64,000 bases of DNA from Knufia peltigerae (Eukaryota; Ascomycota; Eurotiomycetes; Chaetothyriales; Trichomeriaceae). The number at the start of each line of letters is the position of its first letter. Position 1 is the first letter of the stretch. Location of the stretch: NCBI GenBank assembly GCA_030247855.1, contig JAPDRN010000029.1, forward strand, positions 62,001 to 126,000, given 5' to 3'. Of the stretch, positions 33,438 through 44,743 are shown piece by piece. The translations under genes were made by a program, and so were the position numbers. The notes under the pieces are model-generated. The model saw only the letters and a program-made list of their open reading frames with translations, made no database searches and had not been told where the DNA came from.

Positions 33438-35555
33438 TCACGCCTTGTTTGGAATCGATTCAATGCCGACCGCGTTAGCCTTGCTGCCGTCCATATTTTC
33501 CAGATGATGCATATGATGGCCGTCAGCAGTCTGAACCTCGTGCGTGTTATGACGGCCTGGGCGCGCCGCTTCGATTGCAGCAGGTCCTTGAATACTGTCG
33601 CGAACTCCCGAAGTAAAGCATGACCACCCTCGACCCTTACCCTCGAAGATGTGGTCAATCTGCTCGAGAGATAAGCCTCGAGTTTCTGGGTAGAGGAAAT
33701 AAACCATGGGTATGAAGGACAGGTTGAAGACAACCCCTAACTTCTTGTTAGTTGCAGACACGCCGCCTGCGACCATCGGCAGAAGGGATGGTGGCAACTT
33801 ACAGACGATGTAAAACCTCCAGCCAATAGCCTGAAGCCCTGAGGGCGTTACGGTGACAACAATGCCATTGACTCGAGATACAGGTTAGTACATATTCCTG
33901 GGTCGCAGTAAGAGATTCAGTACTTACAGAGCCAATTTGAAGCTGAAGCAACAGCCATACCCTTAGATCTCACTTTGAGTGAGTTGATTTCCTGATCCAG
34001 TCAGGTTCAACCGATTCCAGATGTAAAGAGCAATAGAAGACTGGTCTGAACCTACCGGAGCGTACATCCACGGGATATTCAAGTAGCTGTGGCTCATGTT
34101 AGTTCGATGTTTTGGCATGATCTCCAATTTTTTCTTGTTCTACATACCTCATCCCAAAGCAGTTGTAGAACAAACAATAGAACACCATAGTGAAGATACC
34201 ACCCGCTCGCCCTGGAATGTTGAAGCCGACGGCAATCATGGCTGACATTAGGGCCAAAGCAGCAGCACCACACATCAACAAAGTACGTCGACCAAATCTT
34301 TCCACAAATAGAATCGGGGAGAGGGCAAAGGGCAAATATTGAGTCGCTGTAATTGCTGCGACAATATGGGACATGCTGTTACTGAGATGGAGATACTCTT
34401 GTTCGATATATGCGACGTAGTATGCGATAGTGCTTGTCTCGAGGTAAGCACTCGCTGTAAATTCCATGAAAGAGACTTACTTGATACCAGTGAGTTGTTG
34501 CATATAGAGTGCTCCGAACCCAAGGCACAGGCGGCGGAAATTCTGTTCATTGTTGTTCCCGAAGAGCGTGCGCCAGGACGCATTTGCTTCGGCTTCCAAT
34601 GCTTCTGCAATCTCGTTCCGGACTTGAAGCACAGCTTCATGTGTCTCTGGGAGGTCTTGGAGACGTGCTATAACCTTAGTTGCTTCATCAAGTGATCTAT
34701 GATTAGCGATCCAGCGAGGAGACTCGACAAGGAATGGAACCGTCACCAAGAGAAAGCCGGCAAATATCACCTGCAAAGCGATCGGAAGAATCCATTGCGC
34801 TTGAGTGGTCGTATATGAGCATGCAAGTGTGATCCAACTTGCAAGGCAGAAGCCGACGGCGATGTTTCCACTTTGAATGGTAAGGAATATGCCTCTTGAG
34901 TGAGCTGGAGAAACTTCTGACTGCCACTGTTGCTCGCGGGTCAATATCCAGGCAGCCCACCTCAGCAGCATGGCACCTTACAGCAGGTACGACAGAGGTC
35001 ATGATACCAATTCCAACGCCACATACAACGCGAGCCACGATGAGATGGGTTATGACTTTGGCGGTGACCTGGAGAACAGTTCCGACAATGATAACCCCTG
35101 AGCCAATGTACTGTTGAACTCGTTAGGTCCCATCTTTCATCTGAAAGGGTTGGAGTGCAAAATACTAACAATGGCCTTTCTTCTACCCAGTCGCTCTCCG
35201 AAAGCAATGATGAAAATAGATCCTATAAGACAGCCTAGGTCGTACAGGCCAACGATAAGACCTTGCTGCAGGGCCTAGATATCACGGGTGAGTCAGCAAG
35301 GAGCATATGCAACGGCTCATTTCACGGAAGACTTATTCCGCACCGTCGGATGATTGAATTGTTGGTTGAACGTCTTTGCTCCAATGACTCCTCCCATTAC
35401 CGCTTGGTCATCTATTGTGAAATCAGCATCAGAGATACATGGTGTCAGGAGATTCAGCACGGGAAGCATATCCACGCACAACCGAAGAGGAAGAAACCGA
35501 CGCTACAGGCGGCAGTCACTCCCGCTAAAAGAGGTTTTCCTCGCAGTTCCGGCAT
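33438..35555 (-). CDS. MFS sugar porter, ten-exon gene
   Basis: Ten exons: 35555-35480, 35411-35344, 35274-35170, 35110-34982, 34926-34481, 34432-34148, 34086-34056, 33991-33928, 33871-33803 and 33736-33438, all in phase, giving 523 residues. Signatures: FGYDQAVMGGVIGAK, GERLGRRKA, VESPRWIANHRS, LTGINTIAYY, ERFGRRTLLM, NIPWMYAPEINSLKVRSKGMA and PETRGLSLEQIDHIF, followed by a His-rich hydrophilic tail. It imports a sugar or related compound across the plasma membrane. The nine introns contrast with the single intron of the sugar porter at 28.8 kb, so the two are not recent duplicates. The start at 35555 (MPELRGKP) matches family N-termini. Confidence 0.9.
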
Positions 35556-36640
35556 ATTTGGGTATGTTCAGTAGCCTCTTCGTGTTCAAGCAGTGAACAG
35601 TGAAAGGTCATCTAACAGGAGTTTCAACCCTCCGACGACTAGATCTACAAGCAAGCTCCGTCATTTATATAGACCAAGATCTGTGCTAATCGAGTTCTTG
35701 CGAGGCAACCTTGAGCTCTATTCTCACGGACCTAGGAGCGGGATACGGGCCGCTCATGCGACCTCATGGTTAGCCTCCATCTGCTGATATAATGAAGGTC
35801 AGTCAGGCGGTGATATCGGGGATTGCATAAACCTAGCAATAACGCCGTTCTTCCGCCACGTACACCACATCTTGTGATTCATGATGTTGTCTAAAACATG
35901 ACAGAATCGCAGTACGATCTGCATTTTCTTCCTTTCTATGAAATACTCGAGGTCTAAAATCTACAGGGATTGTCAGGAGATACGGTTATAAAGCCTCTGA
36001 GGCGTGGTGGCCTAGCGCATCCACGGTAGGAGCAAAGCTTTTACGGCGACACTTAAACCCCGTGGGGAAGCTGTGGATTCGAGCTGCGAACCACGAGGGC
36101 GGGGTACGAGAAGGGAGGTTTCTTATGAGATGACATTCAACTTTGATTGGTATCTGTTGGTACTGGCGCATGGCCTAGAGTTTCGGGCACAATGGTGACG
36201 GAGAAAGCCATCAGTGAGCGGGAACAGGGCCGAGGAATGCCGAAAGGAAGGGTCACGCAGAATAAAGGAGGGGACAGTAGCCACCGACTGCAACTAGGGC
36301 TAGACCCTGTGCAGCAGAGCGAAACGAATTAATTACCTAAACGAAAGCCTGGGTCAAATGAGCTGTGGAGATGGAAAGAAGGCGGAGGGGCGGGATTTTG
36401 GCGGGCCGTCAAGAAGCGGTCCAAGACCGCGCCGCAACCATAACTTCGACGCATGTCATCAAGGCACAATTTGAACCGAGAAGTCCTAGTACGCAGCAGC
36501 CCCCTCCTTCTTCTGCCCTTCTTCTTTGCATACGCCCCCAAGAGTGTAACCAGGCGTTCTTCTCGCACCGCTGTCTCATGGGTTCCCCGAAAGCAAGACT
36601 CGACACGATAAGGCAGCATTTGGCAAGCGACAAAAGTGAA
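35556..36640. other. Intergenic, about 1.1 kb
   Basis: Promoter of the sugar porter and 5' region of the GFA gene. In-frame codons upstream of the GFA start reach an ATG at 36578. I see no other gene. Confidence 0.4.
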
Positions 36641-37180
36641 ATGACCACCACTGGCAGTTGCATGTGTGGTGCGGTGAAGTATGAATTCACTGGGGAGCCG
36701 AAGGTCACAGCATTATGCCACTGCACCGACTGTCAAAAGGTTCACTATCCCGAAACATCTGCAAATTTCTTTCGCTAATCCGTTGTGTTTCTGATGACTA
36801 GTGGACTGGAGGAGCATTTACATCGAATGCCGTTGTTCCTCGCACGTCCTTCCGAGTTACTTCAGGTCAGTATTCACCTGCGTCTCCCATTACAACATGC
36901 TACCGAGCTAAATCGATGTTGGGCGCCAGGAAACCCTTCGGCCTGGGATGGCATCGGAGAATCAGGGAAGATCAACAGACATTTCTTTTGCCCAACTTGC
37001 GGGTCTAGCTTGTACACCGAACTGGAGGTTATGCCAGACATGACGTGTGTGAAGGCTGGAGGCCTTGATGATTCAAAGGCTGGACTGGGCAACAAAGTTG
37101 ACGTCGAGTTTTACACAAAGGACCGCGTAGGATATTTGCAGAGCCTTCCAAAGGCAAAGCAGGAGCCAGCCTTTGGATAA
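36641..37180 (+). CDS. GFA-family (glutathione-dependent formaldehyde-activating-like, CENP-V type) zinc protein
   Basis: Three exons, 36641-36739, 36802-36865 and 36930-37180, give 137 residues, the usual size. Zinc ligands: SCMCGAVKY, CHCTDCQK and FCPTCGSSLYTEL. The central WTGGAFTSNAVVP strand comes from the short middle exon. The family resembles GFA/CENP-V; most members have no proven reaction, although some act on glutathione adducts. An in-frame upstream ATG at 36578 would add 21 residues; 36641 is preferred because it starts right before the conserved MTTTGSCMCG. Confidence 0.88.
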
Positions 37181-37960
37181 ACCTCTACGAGAGCTTGACA
37201 TTCGCCTCGAGCGCTCGTTGTAAGAACCACTGCCGGAGGTCAGAATCAGCGAGTGGGACCTTGCAAATGAATCTCTTAATTCTACGCTTACGCATTGCCA
37301 ATTCTCGACACATAAAAGTAAATAATATAGTCTGAAAACAACACCCGACAATTAGGGACAATATCTACGTTTCTCGTGCACAAGGGAACAGCCTTTGTGG
37401 TAGGTCTACTCATCTAAGACTCCTCTTTCCCGGTGGTTTGGCGATGTACCAGTTGAATCGATCATCACCCCTTTATCACTTTATTTTTATCGGTTGTTTT
37501 TCTGGGGAAAACAATTGTGACACGGCCATCAGACAAGGGTGAAATATCCAACGATGCTCCCAGGCAGAGAGTTCAAGGCAAGTACCTCATTTAAAGGCGT
37601 GTATAAGCCAACACACGGTGCAGGATTCAACTGAGAGCGTGCCGACTCATTAGCTTTCACTTCATGGTTTCAGCTGTGACACATGAGGCACCTAATAAGC
37701 TCCAGACGCTTCTGGAAGAACTTGCTGACACTTCCTCGATTCACTTCTAGCAGCGCCCAGGAGCGAAGTCCCGAAAGTATGACAATGTACAATTACCCCC
37801 TCCCCCCCCCAAATACGCCGTCTAGCGAACCTTTTACGTTCGTGCTTTCATCAAACTCTAACCACATATTACGAATGCCTCTGAAAGCGCCAAGGAACAT
37901 CTGATCGAGACGTCTCTTCCGTTGCCATACATTGTTTAGGTCAATCTGGCCACCGTGGGC
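37181..37960. other. Intergenic with a C-rich simple tract
   Basis: About 0.8 kb without a gene. A near-pure C run (five C, T, nine C) sits at 37796-37810. Confidence 0.5.
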
Positions 37961-38829
37961 CTAGCACGCATCCATATAGTTGATGGGTAAACTCATCATC
38001 GAAATCGGTGTTGACGGATCGAATGGGTCGATACAGCTCGTGGCACTGTTGGAATTTGGGTAGATACGGCTCAGCTCATAGTCAAATTGGTCACAGGTAT
38101 TGTGAGATAAATCGGTAGGAGACGTGCTTGGTGTGCCTCGAGGACAGAGGGTTGAGCTTAGAGGTGCACACAAGGGCGGACTAAAGCTGCAGGTTTTGAC
38201 GAAGCTGGACTCCGCAGCCGAACAGTGTTGCAGAGAAGCAGGGCCAATAACCAGAGGATTCGTCGACAGTTGACCGCGCGTGAGCTCAATGGGAGCAGTT
38301 GCTGCCAGGTGTGAGGCGTTGGAATCTTCCTCAATTCCAGGCTTTGCAGAGTCATCATCTTCAAATACCCCAAGGTCCTCGAGTATGCTGTTCACAGCAG
38401 GTAGGTCACTACCGGACCACTTCAAGCGCGGATAAAACCCTGCTCTGTTGTCGTGCGCTTGTTGATACAACTTCTTCAGGGCTCGCAAGAGTTGAGTTTG
38501 CTGGTGCTCCAATAACTCGACGTAACTACAGGCAGAAATACTTAGAGTTGCTGAAGTTCCAGGGATGACGAGGCTTGAACTTACCCTTTGGGGTAGACCC
38601 TGTTGTCGGGCCTCCGACGTCTATCGAAGACACAGATAACGTTGTCTGTTCTGCATCGACCGCAAGGACTTGGTCCTTCGCACTGGAAGCGGATTAGGCG
38701 CCACAATACAACTTGGATAAGGTTAACGAGAACCTTCGACTTCTTGATCCGACACCGATGGCAAGCCTTCGTTGCTCGTTTGCTTCGCTCTTGGATCGAG
38801 CTGGTAGCAGGGGGAAGCGCAGAAGCCAT
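37961..38829 (-). CDS. Small Zn2Cys6 transcription factor
   Basis: Three exons, 38829-38734, 38682-38585 and 38525-37961, give 252 residues. The zinc cluster is interrupted by intron 1: CHRCRIKKSK, then CEGPSPCGRCRTDNVIC, followed by basic RRRRPDNRVYPKG and a probable short coiled coil, YVELLEHQQTQLLRALKKLY. There is no fungal_trans domain; the rest is Ser/Pro-rich and acidic, resembling an activation region. A compact DNA-binding regulator of unknown targets. Neighbours are the GFA gene and a MARVEL-like gene, neither an obvious pathway partner. Confidence 0.9.
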
Positions 38830-40032
38830 GAAAAGGGTAACGTTTTCACAGTGCGGTCTGGATTTTCTGGTTCATTTCAAGTAGGTATGTGGGCAGAGTT
38901 TCATAGGAAGCAAGTTCAGTCTTTAATAATGCTAGTGTGCGTTATCTCACGTTGGAACACCCACGTGAGATGTTTAATGCTCTCGGGTAAAAACCTATCT
39001 TAAATTCCTCACCTTTTATTGTGTCCAAGAAGTAATGAGCTATTAATTCAATGTCTCTCGGGGAAGCTACTGCTCCTCTTACGATGAACGGCAAGGGCTG
39101 TTGAGAGTGGATGAGGCGGAATCGGACTGCTAGAAATCATAGTTGGATAGTTTGCTTTTCAGCACGGCCAAAGAAACAGCCGACGAGGGACAGCTCAGTT
39201 CTCCGCTGCGGAACGGTCGGAACGGACGCAAAGACGAACGTTCTCTAGTTCTGAAAGCACATAATGCGGGCGAAATGATGGCCATCTCGTTGCACGTCTG
39301 CAGTGGAGGGGAAGTGTTGCGTCTGGTCTACTGTGAAAAATGGCCACAAAGTTGGCGGACGATGACAAAATGACTCTCTTAATCCTTCGGAGGGGTCGAC
39401 ACTACGCACTACATTTCTTGTGGCGGTGGAGAAAAGGGAAGACTGCAATTACGGAAAATATGTGTGAGCATTAGATGAAATTACGACTCGGTCCTTAGTC
39501 GGGGGAATGCCGAGCAAACCTTGGGCTATATCTCAATGTTTGGCGAAGATTTTATCAAAGCAGAGCCTATACAAACATTTAAACACTGATTTGCGCATAC
39601 TGCTGAGCCTGTATTGCAATAATTCCATGCTAATCTACATCATCCAATCCAAACATCTAACTATCACAGTGATTCTCCACTAGCCTTCATCTGTGCGATA
39701 GAGTTCTTATTGAATGTAGAACTTTGCTATATTATTTCCGTCGCACCCGCTGCTCCCCTTGGTGATCTACACCATCCATGCAATGATATATCGCTAAGCA
39801 TACAGAGTGATCATGAGATGGACACATCAGTCCATAACCGGAGTACAGCCAGGTCTTGTGATACAATGCACCTACTCGAGTGAGGTCTGTCTACCATCCG
39901 TCTCTTCCACTGCTCCCGATTGACGGGTATCGAGGTTACAAATTGAGGATGGAATATATAATATCACATTGTAATCGGGCTTGGAAATCCTTTCGAACTT
40001 GCTTCAAGCAGTTGAGAATACCAGTTTGCAAC
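38830..40032. other. Intergenic, about 1.2 kb
   Basis: Contains the regulator promoter and the 5' flank of the MARVEL-like gene. The frame at 39143-39373 has no domain. A CACGTG word lies near 38961. Confidence 0.4.
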
Positions 40033-40675
40033 ATGAAGTTTCGTCGTGGTATGAGACTGCCCAGAGCCGATAGCTCTGGGCTATCTAACACCTCCTATAC
40101 GCGATTGCGCATCGTTCTTTTCGTGTTCAACTTCATCAAATGGGCTAGCGCCTGCATTGTGATGGCTATTGTCTCTTACTTCATTCACGATTATTCGCGG
40201 GATCTACATACAACATATCAAGAGATCATTGCTTGCACCAGCATCGGTTTCTTCTTGCCCACCATTCCCCTGGCATTTCACAAACGCTTCACAGTTCAAC
40301 TCATTCCCTTGGATTACATCTACTCCCATCTGTGGGTGACCGCATTCATTTTTGCCGCGGAAGACTACAACAGACACCATTGTTCGAGCACTTCGCCACC
40401 GGGCGTCAGCAAGTGCTCGCTGAAGTACGCACTTGAGTCTTGGTGCATTATTGCTGTGTACGTGTAGATTGCTCTCCGCAATCGGAAGGATTGCTAATGT
40501 CGCGGCTTCTAGCTCTTTTTGCGTCTTCTCCACGATTGTTCAGGTTTTGATATACAGAAGTGAACGAGACGTCCGTCACTCGATGCTCCTTGAAAAGACG
40601 CGTCAATCTGTGGAGACAACAAATGATGTACACGAAACTGGCCCGGAGCCCGTTGAACCCAGCGGTCAGGCATAA
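40033..40675 (+). CDS. MARVEL-like four-helix membrane protein
   Basis: Two exons, 40033-40457 and 40513-40675, give 195 residues. Four hydrophobic segments are readable: VLFVFNFIKWASACIVMAIV, IACTSIGFFLPTIPLAF, DYIYSHLWVTAFIFAA, and one crossing the intron (WCIIAVSFCVFSTIVQVLIY). The N-terminus is basic and the C-terminus is a charged cytosolic tail. Layout, size and the R-rich lead before helix 1 match fungal MARVEL-domain proteins of membrane apposition and trafficking, mostly uncharacterised. An in-frame ATG at 39949 could extend the N-terminus. Function not inferred further. Confidence 0.65.
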
Positions 40676-41376
40676 GCCACACGTCCAACAAATTGAGGTG
40701 CAAACTCCGCGAAACCAGAGGCACAAGGCCTCATACTTTTCGGGAGGGGGCTAGGAGGCCTAATGGAGCGAATGAAGGTTCCTCCTTTATGATTGTCAGG
40801 ATTCATTTTTCTCTGACTGTTTGGCATTCATCTGGCTTGGTAATGTCTAGTTAGGCAGTAATAGTAATAGTCGCGAAACTAATGGCAGTGGTTCTCACAT
40901 GATCTCATACTGTTCTTAAATGTCCTACCACGCATGGGAGCGATTTTGCATGTAGAAATAGAATTAACGGAGCTCTACCAGTCAATCAGTGAGTCAATCT
41001 TGCTCACGAACCGGACTTACAACCAGAGTCTCTGTTACATCTGACGCGTCAAGGCATGTAAAGACCGCGTCGAGGCGTATCGGAGCGACACGCCCAGCCA
41101 CGTGATTGTATTTACTTATCATTCTAGCGTGAGGGGTCGGAGACACTTATTTCCGACCGCTACATTTGTAGTTAGTCAATTCAATTCTCTTCGCGCCGCC
41201 ACAACCACATACTAGGTAGATCAGACCTGGTCAGACCTAGTATGGCGCTTCACGAAATGACAAGTCATCCAAGAATAATCACATTTCAAGAGGGCAGGTA
41301 TCACGTGTAACTACGTAGGTATTACTCGCCGGAAAAGACGGATCCCTCGGGCCATTACGGTGGCCCTGAAATAACC
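40676..41376. other. Intergenic, about 0.7 kb
   Basis: No gene is seen. It includes a short near-repeat of 'agacctggtcagacctagta' type sequence around 41222-41242. Confidence 0.4.
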
Positions 41377-42630
41377 ATGATCCAGAGCGCTAGGACCGAT
41401 TCAAATATGAGCTTTGTGACTCCAACCTGCACCGCGAATGGCTCCAGTCGACGGATCTTTCGCAAGCGATCTTATGAATTTCTATCCCTTGTGCCCTTTC
41501 AGTACGTATATGGGCACGACTTCAAAGAAGAAATCCCTCAAGGATGCACTGGAGTGAGAAGCCGAACTGTTTGGCAGATCTTTGTTGCACATATGTTGCA
41601 TGCAAGGGCATATCAAATTGCCTTTTCAATGGCCACCACGGATTATTCCTTGCAGCTTTCATCGGGAATCTCTTTATCAGTTTGGCGAGTCTTTTTTGGG
41701 CCCCTTCCTCGGATGGTACGCATACACAAGGCTCTGGAGGCTCATAGAATTCTCCTCATTTCTGAAAGAAATCACTAAACCCTGGTCAGGCGATGCTGAG
41801 AGATTGGAGTTAGTCGTGCTATCTTGTTCGACATGTGCATTACTCCACGCAGAACACAAGCACGGAAAGTCTCACACAATCTACTTGTCCGCTGCCGCCC
41901 TTTTCCTAGGCATCAACTTATTCATGATAGCCTGCCTCGTGGAGGCCAGAGCTAGGTGGTGTGGTCAAAATGTGGCAGCTCTGTCCCCGATCGTCGCCTT
42001 CTGCTGCAACATTCACTATATGGAAGCAAGTCTTCGCAAGCCTCGACGCAGAGTCAAGGGAGTCAGGGCAGGCTTCCTTGCACTAAGCCCCACTTATGAG
42101 TTAGAACGCCTACGGCAGGAACGTCGCGACCGCAAAATCCTGAATACAATGTTGCAGAAGATGGTTCCCGCGGCTCTGGGATTGAGCATTCTGGGGCTTC
42201 CTGATTTTGTCCTGGACTGTGATTTACATATCCATGCACAGGAACTTCACCTAGAGATTCACACCTATTGGGTTCACATGTTAGCTAACCAAAGATGGTG
42301 GTGAGTGATTCTCCTCTCCCTGAGCTTGACATTCATATGTCGTGATAGTGACATTGCTCCAGGCACTTAAGCATTGCTCTAGCGAACTATGTCAACATGA
42401 CTTGGAGTATATGGATTGACTACTGTCGTAAAGGGAAACAAGACGATGTTGAACTGATATGGCCATCCTTTTTGACTACCTTGCCATCGATTGAAAGATC
42501 TGTCCACACAAAAGGCGCTACTTTCGAGAAGGCCTCTCTTGTTCCAAAGACAACTTATTCTCGAAAGCAGATCCCTCTCGGACTGAAGACATTGAATTTA
42601 ACGACGATGGTCCAGATCATGACTGGGTAG
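41377..42630 (+). CDS. Unrecognised multipass membrane protein
   Basis: I do not recognise this family. Four exons, 41377-41553, 41607-41715, 41790-42300 and 42363-42630, join in frame to give 354 residues. After a basic N-terminus there are hydrophobic segments: LFLAAFIGNLFISLASLFWA, LELVVLSCSTCALLHA, IYLSAAALFLGINLFMIACL, MVPAALGLSILGLPDF and the weaker LSIALANYVNMTWSIW. Between them lies a strongly charged cytosolic stretch (RLRQERRDRKI). It is convergent with the fluoride exporter gene 0.5 kb away, so it may or may not belong to that locus. All four joints keep phase with good splice sites, which supports a real gene. Confidence 0.55.
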
Positions 42631-43162
42631 ATCGACTGCCGCCTGAGTGCAGTGTCCTCTAAGAGCCAATGTCAAATCGGATCGATAATCAATGCCAACA
42701 ATGTCAGCCTTAAATATACCCAGAAGATTGCGCATTGACTGGTAACCCATTTTTCCCTTGCGCAGATCTGGTTTCACGCAACACGGTTGGAACAAAGTAG
42801 AGTCCGTTGCAACTGCAGGTGGTTTCTTGAAGTCACGACCCAAGCAATGGGAACTAAACTTCCCCAGACCGTAGTTCACAGTTACTGTCTGATAGAAGAG
42901 AGAATGTCTCGTTTCTAATTTTTCAATAGTGCCGCAACGAGGACTTCATGGCCGGTGGTTCAGGACGTGACTATGGTCTCCATATCTAGCTACTTTATCG
43001 TTTGAGAGTTTTGAATATGGGATAGTGCTGTGAAAGTCAATTGCAGACGCTCCCACCTTGATAGACCTTTGCTCTATATCTGACGAACTCAAACATCAGA
43101 GGAGCTTTAGCCCGCTGTCTTTATATTCGATCAAGGGAAAAAACAGATACACACTGCTTTCC
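42631..43162. other. Intergenic, convergent 3' flanks
   Basis: About 0.5 kb between convergent genes. The minus-strand frame at 42598-42879 is unsupported. Confidence 0.5.
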
Positions 43163-44743
43163 TCAGGCTATTGTTCTCGATGAGCAGTGTTGGGTATAGC
43201 CTACACTCCAGATCATGGTGCCCATAATCACGATCTGAAAGGCCAGCGCGACGCCAATGCTTATTATGCCGTACATCCAGGCATGCCTCCTTTGTAAACC
43301 GTTCAACTCACCCACCCACGTGCTGACAGTAGTGACACAGCCACAGAAACCGAGCATGACGCCCTGTAGGACCGCGCATGGCGGGGAGTTGAAGTCGGAA
43401 ATGTCAGCCACGATTGAGCTCGCATGTTGTAGGTCCATACACATGCCCTCAATGATCGTTCCAAAGATATTGGCAACGAATGTACCCAATGGAAATCCCG
43501 TTATGCGGCCGTTGAGTGTTTTGGACAGATAGAATCGGAGCAAAGTGCCGGGGGGCGCAAATACAATGGCGAATAGCACGCGATAACGCCACTCATCATC
43601 TGGAGGCCAGATGCAGAGCACGACCGCACCGATCCAACATCCCCAGCCCAGTGGAATCGAGATTGGGTCAAGGAATCGGTGGAGAACATTGGTGGGAAGT
43701 GCTGGTATTACTGTTTGGAGAGCCACGGCCAAATGGGCACCAGATTTAAGGGCCGCCAAGCTAACAGCGCTCTGTATGATTAGAATCCCTATGAGGGCCA
43801 TGAAAGAATATCCACCTGAGCGAGAATGCACCTGCTCCTGGGCTATACTGTGGAATGGTGATGTTGTTGCGGAAGGTGGCAGTTGATTTGTGAGGGCGAA
43901 GACGGCATCGGTGATGAAAGTGGAAAAGGACGTGAAGCTGCCGCAAAATCCGGTTGCCAATCCAATATATAAGGGCAGAGTCTTTTTCACCTTGTCGACC
44001 TCGTGATGAAAAGTCTCAGGATCAGACCCGACCTCTACAGCGAACCGGAATAGAGATCGATCCTCCAGCAAAAGACCCAGGAAAAGAGAACCCCCAAAGT
44101 TGGCCCAAAGGACAGGAGATGGAAAGACGGTATAAGGATATACCGATATAGTCTGAACCCCGAGGCGAGCCAGCGTTCCTAGTATGGAAAAGAATATCAT
44201 CCAACTAATTGCACAGAGTTCAGTGTATGCAATAATCGTTTTTGACTGCCCCCGGGGCTTTTCCTCTTCCGCTCGCGTCGATGATACTTGCGAAGTTGAG
44301 GAACCTGAGAATCGCGAGTCTTCTGTCGATCTCAGGCTGATATTCTGCTCGTCTGCGAGGCTTTCGCTAGGTATGGGTACAGGTATCGCGAGCTCCGTCA
44401 GTTCTCCATCATCCCCGAGGCTCGGGCGAGCTATTGAATGTCTGTGTGCCGTCTGCTCGCCTGTTCCTAACGTCCTGCGGCTCTTGTCTTCGGGTTGTTC
44501 CACAGGTTGAGGGATAGTCAGTTCCGACAATAAAACATCATCGCCATCTGCCCGTGCCCGTGGCTTCTGACTTGACTCTAATTGCTGCTCTTCCAAACAG
44601 CTGCACATATCTTGGCAGGGTTGATCCCCTCGATCACGAGTGGTTAAGACATGGCCTGGCAGAGGCATGGCACACTTGGTTCTGGCAATTGAGGCAGATG
44701 TAGATGGCAGCGAAAGAATTTCCGGGGAGACAAGAATTGTCAT
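43163..44743 (-). CDS. FEX: Two-domain CrcB/FEX fluoride exporter with long N-terminal tail
   Basis: Single exon, 526 residues. FEX proteins are fused tandem CrcB domains that let fluoride leave the cytosol across the plasma membrane. Domain 1: LGTLARLGVQTI, WANFGGSLFLGLLLED, GLATGFCGSFTSFSTF. Domain 2: APPGTLLRFYLSKTLNGR, LGTFVANIFGTIIEGM, LGFCGCVTTVSTWVGEL. Each has the Gly-Thr-x-x-Arg, Asn and Phe/Ser-Thr elements of the pore. The first 170 residues form a hydrophilic, probably disordered tail with two copies of a SEL-A/T-IPxP motif (residues 71-80 and 114-123) that also occurs in a small protein 8 kb away. The upstream frame opens with GTG, so the first ATG at 44743 is used. Enolase and pyrophosphatase genes nearby strengthen the fluoride link. 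Confidence 0.95.
   Translation of the reverse strand: MTILVSPEILSLPSTSASIARTKCAMPLPGHVLTTRDRGDQPCQDMCSCLEEQQLESSQKPRARADGDDVLLSELTIPQPVEQPEDKSRRTLGTGEQTAHRHSIARPSLGDDGELTELAIPVPIPSESLADEQNISLRSTEDSRFSGSSTSQVSSTRAEEEKPRGQSKTIIAYTELCAISWMIFFSILGTLARLGVQTISVYPYTVFPSPVLWANFGGSLFLGLLLEDRSLFRFAVEVGSDPETFHHEVDKVKKTLPLYIGLATGFCGSFTSFSTFITDAVFALTNQLPPSATTSPFHSIAQEQVHSRSGGYSFMALIGILIIQSAVSLAALKSGAHLAVALQTVIPALPTNVLHRFLDPISIPLGWGCWIGAVVLCIWPPDDEWRYRVLFAIVFAPPGTLLRFYLSKTLNGRITGFPLGTFVANIFGTIIEGMCMDLQHASSIVADISDFNSPPCAVLQGVMLGFCGCVTTVSTWVGELNGLQRRHAWMYGIISIGVALAFQIVIMGTMIWSVGYTQHCSSRTIA

Noticed and set aside
43163..44743. Possibility that the exporter is an ordinary multidrug or ion carrier
   Set aside because: The duplicated GTLxR, Asn-containing and Phe/Ser-Thr pore segments are specific to CrcB/FEX.
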